From an uncultured Prevotellaceae bacterium (GTDB lineage Bacteria; Bacteroidota; Bacteroidia; Bacteroidales; Bacteroidaceae), in contig CALFJA010000105.1 of the NCBI GenBank assembly GCA_937877605.1, positions 1 to 20,353 on the forward strand: a DNA stretch of 20,353 bases. The letters run 5' to 3'. This document shows positions 16,501 through 20,353 of the stretch, in pieces (the stretch's first letter is position 1; every line of letters starts with the position of its first letter). The notes beneath the pieces are model-generated. The model was given only the letters and a program-made list of their open reading frames with translations, did not search any database and was not told the origin of the DNA. Both the position numbers and the translations under genes were made by a program.

Positions 16501-17209
16501 GTCTCTCCTTACGGAATAGGCCTGCCATCATGGTGTGCAGAGAGTCGATGCCGTCGTTTGCCTTATCTGTACGCTCCACTTTGCGCCATGCATAGAAGAA
16601 CTCATAATGCGTGAACAGCGTACCATATTTATTGTTCACCCCATCGCTGATAACCACGAAAGCATTATAGCGGAACAACTCAGGAATATCCCTACGATAG
16701 CGCACCGTCAGTTGCGTGTAGGCATTCATGATGGTGGTATCTTCCTTCACGGCACTCTTGAACTCCAGTACCACTACGGGCAAACCGTTCACATAGACGA
16801 TGCCATCAGGAATACGTCGCTCCAGCCCTTTTATCTCCAGTTGGTTGACAATCTTGAAGATATTCCTGTCAATATCCTTAAAGTCTATCACTTCCACGAA
16901 CAAGTCTGGCTGCGAGGCATCCTCACGCTTGATAGCGAATCCCTCCGTCATCAGCCGATACGTTTGTGCGTTCTGCTCATAGAGCGGAGCGCCATTGTCT
17001 GCCGTCAGTTTGGCCATGACGCGCTCCACCTCCAAGGGCGTGATTCCCTCTTGGGCGTACCTGTCCATCAGATACATCCGCAAGTCATCACGAAGCAACA
17101 CATCAGACAGTTCCTTGTGTATCGTCTCGCCAGTCACGTAACAGTAGCCCTGTTGCTCAAACAGCTCCATAATGGCCATTTCCAGCGTATGTTCGTTAAA
17201 GTGTGACAT
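13550..17209 (-). CDS. hsdR: Type I restriction endonuclease subunit R
   Basis: This 1219-residue motor and nuclease subunit of a Type I system cleaves unmodified DNA after ATP-driven translocation. The N-terminal PD-(D/E)xK nuclease shows PDG at 134-136 and LEFKS with E149 and K151. The SF2 translocase follows: Walker A GATGCGKS (293-300), DEAH (397-400), GFTGTP (438-443), SMWITGFDVP and the VQTISRVNR arginine-finger motif. A helical C-terminal region reaches about residue 1035. Next comes a very acidic linker and an extra block of about 130 residues (from 1090) that I do not recognise as standard HsdR. hsdS lies upstream; hsdM is not in the window. The gene starts 5 bp after rloB, so it is in one operon with rloA and rloB. 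Confidence 0.96.
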   Translation of the reverse strand: MSHFNEHTLEMAIMELFEQQGYCYVTGETIHKELSDVLLRDDLRMYLMDRYAQEGITPLEVERVMAKLTADNGAPLYEQNAQTYRLMTEGFAIKREDASQPDLFVEVIDFKDIDRNIFKIVNQLEIKGLERRIPDGIVYVNGLPVVVLEFKSAVKEDTTIMNAYTQLTVRYRRDIPELFRYNAFVVISDGVNNKYGTLFTHYEFFYAWRKVERTDKANDGIDSLHTMMAGLFRKERLLSVMKDFVFFPDTSKSERKIVCRYPQFFATHKLYENILEHSHINLHGDGKGGTYFGATGCGKSLTMLFLTRMLMRSRHLASPTIVLITDRTDLDDQLSAQFVNAKQFIGDETVVNVETREELGKKLRGRKSGGVFLTTIQKFSEDISLLSDRANIICISDEAHRSQTNVEQNVTITDKGVKRSYGFAKYLHDSLPNATYVGFTGTPIDATIDVFGDVVDSYTMTESVADGITRRIVYEGRAAKVFADHKQLEEIEAYYKQCAEQGANEYQIEESKKAVTQMNKILGDPNRLAVVAKDFIEHYEKRIEEGCTVCGKAMFVCSCREIAYDLYKQIIALRPEWEEKIGSEGQTPVERIRLVMTREKDDDPKLRELIGSDEDRKALDVLFKNPDSNFKIAIVVSMWITGFDVPCLDTMYIDKPLQKHTLVQTISRVNRVYEGKDKGLVVDYIGIKSNMNNALKQYAGGGDMGDNVETIEQSVTMVKDELDILRRMFHTFDYSKFSTGTPLEQLECLKHAAEFVQATEKTQNQFMGHAKKLKSAFNLCSNNETITDKDREDIHFFTGVRSIIYKLTKGDAPDASQMNRKVSQMIAEALKSDGVEEVAQVNANTKDLDLLSEDYMTRLEKLKLPNTKVKLMEKLLRTVITDFKKVNKMKGVDFTKRLNALVQRYNDRSDNAVFAEEVLNEVAKQMAELLKEVNKEKKSFKDLGITYEEKAFYDILKEIAHKFGFEYPEDKLLTLAAAVKKMVDDKSKYTDWANRSDIRAELQMDLILILAEHGYPPVPQDEVFKEIFEQAENFKKYEQEDEEETVKETHVIPMYPQFEEEEGMMMAAEPFECYKWNHFDQNIIDFFGGDKTILVGCTKNKKQKDWILTHNIYNVRLGKTKGSMEEHREMFGRTSLLVLYEFGKPDKLSAYTITGHKEMGKEELKAMDYPNKNPRRSYMTFSIEPLDIDLSLLANHRLIEKLIEINPGNEKGTPVFIEP

Positions 17210-17214
17210 AGGCG

Positions 17215-17937
17215 TTACCTCTCTTTAAATGCTTTATAAACGTAGGAATAAGACTGATTCGACAAATCCCCTGCTTCCTCTGCAGCCTTGATATTGTCTT
17301 CTGCTCGTTTGATCGCTGCTTCGAGCTTTCCATCAGAACAAAGATTCTTAACCCAAGTAGAGCCTTGTAGATACTTTTCCTGTTTTAATAACTTTTTCAA
17401 GTTCTTTGTTGGGTCAGCGAAGCAAGGTTTGATATAAGGTGCTAAGATATTTGAAATAGCTCGATAATCTTTTAATAAGTCTGTTTTATCTTCAAAATGC
17501 AACAAGAACCAATATTCTATGCTTGGCATACTTGGGCATATTGTAACACTACCATTTGAGATTTCCGCTCTAAACTGCTTTTCAAAATCTTCATGTTTCT
17601 TTATTTTCGTCTCATCACCATATATGGTATCCCAATCGAATACACAAAAGATTTTTGGATCAGTATTTGCATTTAATATCTCTTTGATTCTTTTGGGAAA
17701 CGCCTCGGTGTAGTTTGACTCATCAGCAAAATACTTCGGTCTGATATTGAACTTATACTCTGTAGTGTCATTAATATGCGTAAAGTAATAGCGTTCGGTA
17801 TTGGTTCCGCCACTAATGAGGAATGGGTACAGCGGTCCCATGTCCCTTGTTCCCTCAACTTCTGGTGAGGGAGCAGGCACAGCCTCAAAATATTGTTGCT
17901 GCTCAACGACCTCTGCTAATTCTCTTTCTTCCATCAT
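17215..17937 (-). CDS. rloB: RloB family TOPRIM-like protein
   Basis: The protein has 240 residues. RloB ('R-linked ORF B') was named for genes found inside Type I loci of Campylobacter. It is a putative nuclease with a TOPRIM-like fold and pairs with an ATPase; the AbiL phage-exclusion system is a related ATPase/RloB pair. Visible motifs are FLISGGTNTERYYFTHI (39-55), the acidic strand IFCVFDWDT with D101 and D103, and SIEYWFLLHF (139-148). The first motif is normally EGxxTE, and here the leading Glu is Gly (G43), which could alter catalysis. A 30-residue Pro/Glu-rich N-terminus precedes the domain. The gene lies 1 bp after rloA and 5 bp before hsdR. I see no membrane segment. Confidence 0.88.
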   Translation of the reverse strand: MMEERELAEVVEQQQYFEAVPAPSPEVEGTRDMGPLYPFLISGGTNTERYYFTHINDTTEYKFNIRPKYFADESNYTEAFPKRIKEILNANTDPKIFCVFDWDTIYGDETKIKKHEDFEKQFRAEISNGSVTICPSMPSIEYWFLLHFEDKTDLLKDYRAISNILAPYIKPCFADPTKNLKKLLKQEKYLQGSTWVKNLCSDGKLEAAIKRAEDNIKAAEEAGDLSNQSYSYVYKAFKER

Positions 17938-17938
17938 T

Positions 17939-19219
17939 TTACTTCATCGTAGCCCCAAACCGCTTGTTACGATAAGCCTCTCTGATAGACGACAGGCGGT
18001 TTACGCCTCTGAAATCTGTCAGTTTATACAAATCCGTCACACCTGCCTTGTCCTTTTCAGTAAACCATACTGAATCTTTTCTGATAAGGTCATCGACCAA
18101 ATCCAGCAGTCCGTCATTATGTGTAGTGACAAGAAGCTGAGACCTCGAATGAGTCTTCAAATATTCATAGAGCATCATTTCCAATAGTTTGGAATGCTGT
18201 GAAGTCTCTATTTCGTCAATCGGCAAAAAAGCGTTGCTCGCAAGTGCTTCATATAATACTGTTTCTATTCCAAAAGTTCGCAAAGTTCCAGTCGATTCAT
18301 CACCTCTGTTCATCTGGTACGCCTCTCGACCGTTTTCATTTTCAACGGTATGCTCGAAACTTGTATGCAGAAGTGAGATGGTTTTCTCTTTCTTGATTCG
18401 CTCCCTTTCGTCCTTAGGAATACTCTCGTCAGAAATTCGGAACTTCACTTCATCGTCTGATATCTGCCTATTCACAATGTCTGACGATATATTTGTGATG
18501 TTGAAATCTGCCTCATGCAGGAAGTTCACAAGATACTTGGTCAAGTCTTTGTTCTCTGCTGTTTTCCGTTGTGCATAGTCTGTAAGATAGGTTGTAGGGA
18601 ATACAGCAGGCATTGTCTGCTCTTTCATCCAGTTCTTGGCAGCATCAATCAGAGGCAAACTTGCATTCACCTGATTACGAGCCACAAAGAAAGAAATATT
18701 CTTCAGGCAATATCCATTAATCAACTCTTTGGCAGAAGCACTGATTTTATCACCTTTCGGATTGATTTCCACCTCCGAATGGCCATCCACCAGTTTCCTT
18801 TCAAACAGCATTGTAGGCTGAGCACTCTTATAATAAGATAGTTTTTCCAAATAGACCTGATTCCTGTCCAACTCCAACTGATACCAATATTTCACATTGC
18901 CGACAAAGAATATCAGTTCGAAGCAGGACGGTTCGTTTGGCGAAACTGCGTCAAGTTTGAACGGAACAACCCCAGTTGGCTCGTCCATCCCATCGGGCTT
19001 ATAACTCCAGAAGCGAGGCAGAAAATCAAAAGCATAGAGCAAATTTGACTTTCCTGATGCATTATATCCATACAGAACGCCAAAGCGAAGCAATCGCGTA
19101 CTATCGTTGATTTTTACCACTTGACTATCTTCTGCAAACTGGTCGTTTGAGGCGACAAAACTGAATGTCACTTCATTCTTAAACGAGAGCACATTCTTTA
19201 TTTTCAATTCCTGTATCAT
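17939..19219 (-). CDS. rloA: RloA-type AAA ATPase
   Basis: This 426-residue SMC/ABC-like ATPase belongs to the AAA_15/AAA_21 group that partners RloB. Motifs are Walker A GYNASGKS (51-58), an ABC-signature-like DESTGT (307-312), Walker B LPIDEIE (DEIE at 335-338) and the switch histidine in TTHND (365-369). The region between, about 70-300, is the helical insertion typical of the family and has no coiled coil as long as in Rad50. It is the first gene after a good promoter (19243-19272), with a 5' leader of under 20 nt, and its stop lies 1 bp before rloB. The two proteins probably form a complex in which the ATPase senses infection and restrains or activates RloB. That mechanism is inferred from related systems. 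Confidence 0.88.
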   Translation of the reverse strand: MIQELKIKNVLSFKNEVTFSFVASNDQFAEDSQVVKINDSTRLLRFGVLYGYNASGKSNLLYAFDFLPRFWSYKPDGMDEPTGVVPFKLDAVSPNEPSCFELIFFVGNVKYWYQLELDRNQVYLEKLSYYKSAQPTMLFERKLVDGHSEVEINPKGDKISASAKELINGYCLKNISFFVARNQVNASLPLIDAAKNWMKEQTMPAVFPTTYLTDYAQRKTAENKDLTKYLVNFLHEADFNITNISSDIVNRQISDDEVKFRISDESIPKDERERIKKEKTISLLHTSFEHTVENENGREAYQMNRGDESTGTLRTFGIETVLYEALASNAFLPIDEIETSQHSKLLEMMLYEYLKTHSRSQLLVTTHNDGLLDLVDDLIRKDSVWFTEKDKAGVTDLYKLTDFRGVNRLSSIREAYRNKRFGATMK

Positions 19220-19242
19220 ATCTATGCATTTTATTCCTGCTG

Positions 19243-19272
19243 CAAATATACAGATAAAATCCGAATTAACAA
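19243..19272 (-). promoter_or_regulatory. Bacteroidetes-type promoter of the rloA operon
   Basis: On the - strand TTG (19272-19270) is followed after 19 bp by TATATTTG (19250-19243), an exact TAnnTTTG -7 box at the correct spacing. The start of transcription would fall about 17 bp before the rloA ATG. It is the best promoter match in the window. Confidence 0.7.
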
Positions 19273-19291
19273 TATTCTATCTTTAAAATCT

Positions 19292-19332
19292 GCACAAAAT
19301 TTGCAACTTTTCAAAATAGAAGCACAAAATTT
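19292..19332. repeat. Pair of 11-bp direct repeats upstream of the rloA promoter
   Basis: GCACAAAATTT occurs at 19292-19302 and 19322-19332, exactly 30 bp apart, which is about three helical turns. Both lie just upstream of the -33 box. The layout suits two copies of a regulator bound to one DNA face. Confidence 0.5.
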
Positions 19333-19361
19333 CCGCGTTTTATCATTTACTACATATCATC

Positions 19362-19706
19362 TTATATTGGTCTTCCCATTTTGCATCCTTCTTTGTCAAC
19401 GGAATCTACTCTTGTATAGGTTTCACAATCCATACGAGGTGCTTTGTTCCTCCGTTTCTCCCTATAGTAGTTGTCTAAAAGTTCATCGACCTATTCAGAC
19501 GTTAATTCACCTTCAATGTTCTTACATGCCAATTCTATGAGATCGTTAGAAACCGTATGACCGTCAACGGCCTGCAAGCCGATGGCACCTCTCCAATTGT
19601 TTGCTCTTTCACGAACTTGCGGATCGGCTGACTGCTTATACTTTTCAAATACACTCAAACGATTTTTCTTGTAGCAATATTCATCAAGGTCTTTATATTC
19701 TTCCAT
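19362..19706 (-). pseudogene. VbhA-like Fic antitoxin, interrupted by an in-frame TAG
   Basis: From the ATG at 19706 the frame gives 71 residues and ends at TAG (19493-19491). The part AIGLQAVDG ... LIELACKNIEGELTSE matches the pattern of VbhA-type antitoxins, whose first helix carries (S/T)xxxE(G/N) to block the Fic active site. Here the equivalent is L-x-x-x-D-G, a weaker form. Past the TAG the same frame continues without another stop to TAA at 19364-19362, beginning VDELLDNYYREK, which fits the family's C-terminal helix. A CAG-to-TAG change is the simplest explanation. No Fic gene lies downstream, so the antitoxin may be an orphan that is decaying. A TTG at 19712 is an alternative start. 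It follows hsdS by 12 bp. Confidence 0.6.
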
Positions 19707-19718
19707 GTCCAATGTTTT

Positions 19719-20353
19719 TTATTGCCCCATCTTCGCCAAAAGCAAAGACTGTAATTCGGTTAGTTTCTCGTTTTCTTTATGTATAATCGCAATGTTATCA
19801 AATATTTGTTTCAACGACCAGTTTAATTCAGAAAAACCATTATCCTTTTGTTGAGGCAAAGTAACTTTTAATTCCATAATATTTTCAGGTGTAATAGAAG
19901 GATATGTCGCCTTGCTCATTTCTGCAATACCTTGAAGAATTTCAGTCACAGCCTCATCTGTAAGGATTAAATATAATAACTCATTTGAGATTTCAGGTGT
20001 ATTTGAACGTATTACAGCAAATGCTGTTGATACAACAACATTGTCGACATCACCTTTTATTATTCCATAATGTTTGAGGTTGGGTCGTACCGTTGAATAT
20101 ACAATGTCGTTGGTTTTCACTTTTCTTTTCGCTCTGCTTGGTATTTCATCTGTTCCTACGACAAGATGTTGATATGCGTCGAATTTATTCTCTGTGACGC
20201 TGCTACTATCAAGATATTCTATTTCATTATATTTATCTTTCGACGAAACATTATCGGTATTAATTTCACACACTTCTCCCAACGTTCCTATTCTCCAACC
20301 TTCGGGGAGGTTTTCTTTGTCGATGTTATCGACGAAGGTTTTGCGGTAGAGGG
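19719..20353 (-). CDS. hsdS: Type I restriction specificity subunit S (5' end beyond the window)
   Basis: This is the C-terminal part (210 residues visible) of the subunit that picks the DNA target for both methylation and cleavage. The frame is open to the right edge: LYRKTFVDN, then NLPEGWRIGTLGEVCEI, the typical start of a second target-recognition domain after the central conserved helix. The domain continues through LDSSSVTENKFD, DIVYSTVRPNLKHYGI and VVSTAFAVIR, and ends with the C-terminal spacer helix ENEKLTELQSLLLAKMGQ. A TTG at 20282 is an internal codon, not a start. The first target domain and probably hsdM lie outside the window. The interrupted antitoxin gene follows after 12 bp. 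Confidence 0.9.
   Translation of the reverse strand, partial: LYRKTFVDNIDKENLPEGWRIGTLGEVCEINTDNVSSKDKYNEIEYLDSSSVTENKFDAYQHLVVGTDEIPSRAKRKVKTNDIVYSTVRPNLKHYGIIKGDVDNVVVSTAFAVIRSNTPEISNELLYLILTDEAVTEILQGIAEMSKATYPSITPENIMELKVTLPQQKDNGFSELNWSLKQIFDNIAIIHKENEKLTELQSLLLAKMGQ

Noticed and set aside
1..20353. CRISPR array, insertion sequence or integrase
   Set aside because: I saw no regularly spaced repeats, no transposase or recombinase motifs and no terminal inverted repeats with target duplications.

Overview
The window looks like a Bacteroidales chromosome, probably a Prevotellaceae-type member. This rests on the -7 elements of the form TAnnTTTG in front of several genes, one of them with a TTG 19 bp upstream, on the topA-aroK-speA gene order, and on the protein families present. 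No 16S or other taxonomic marker is present, so the genus is inference.

Region 1 (1-5930, + strand) is core genome with G/C-rich third codon positions: topA, aroK and speA lie head to tail with 3-4 bp gaps. They are followed by an ECF-type sigma factor that overlaps a small single-pass membrane protein in the usual place of its anti-sigma factor. An intrinsic terminator closes this block at 6022-6054.

Region 2 (6087-9034, - strand) is visibly more A/T-rich. It holds a two-gene Type II restriction-modification system: a DNA cytosine-5 methyltransferase followed, with ATGA stop/start overlap, by an HNH endonuclease. About 650 bp of gene-free, hairpin-rich DNA lies in front of the methyltransferase and ends in a terminator-like hairpin and a strong Shine-Dalgarno sequence, which looks like a regulated leader.

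Region 3 (9118-10545, + strand) is a compact three-gene operon: a DUF4417 protein, an unknown 130-aa protein and an unknown protein that has lost its natural end. Its function is not known.

Region 4 (10546-20353, - strand) is a Type I restriction locus with guests. In transcription order it has hsdS (5' end outside the window), a VbhA-like Fic antitoxin interrupted by a TAG, a promoter, rloA, rloB, hsdR with an unusual C-terminal extension, a PIN-GNAT-PUA/EVE-like triple-domain protein, an ASCH protein and rhuM. hsdM is not in the window and probably lies just beyond its right edge. From rloA through the ASCH gene the gaps are 1-10 bp or overlaps, so these genes are probably co-transcribed from the promoter at 19243-19272.

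Regions 2-4 together look like a defence island inserted after the core block. The strongest candidates for something undescribed are the PIN-GNAT-PUA fusion with its ASCH partner, the DUF4417 operon, and the structured leader of the Type II system.
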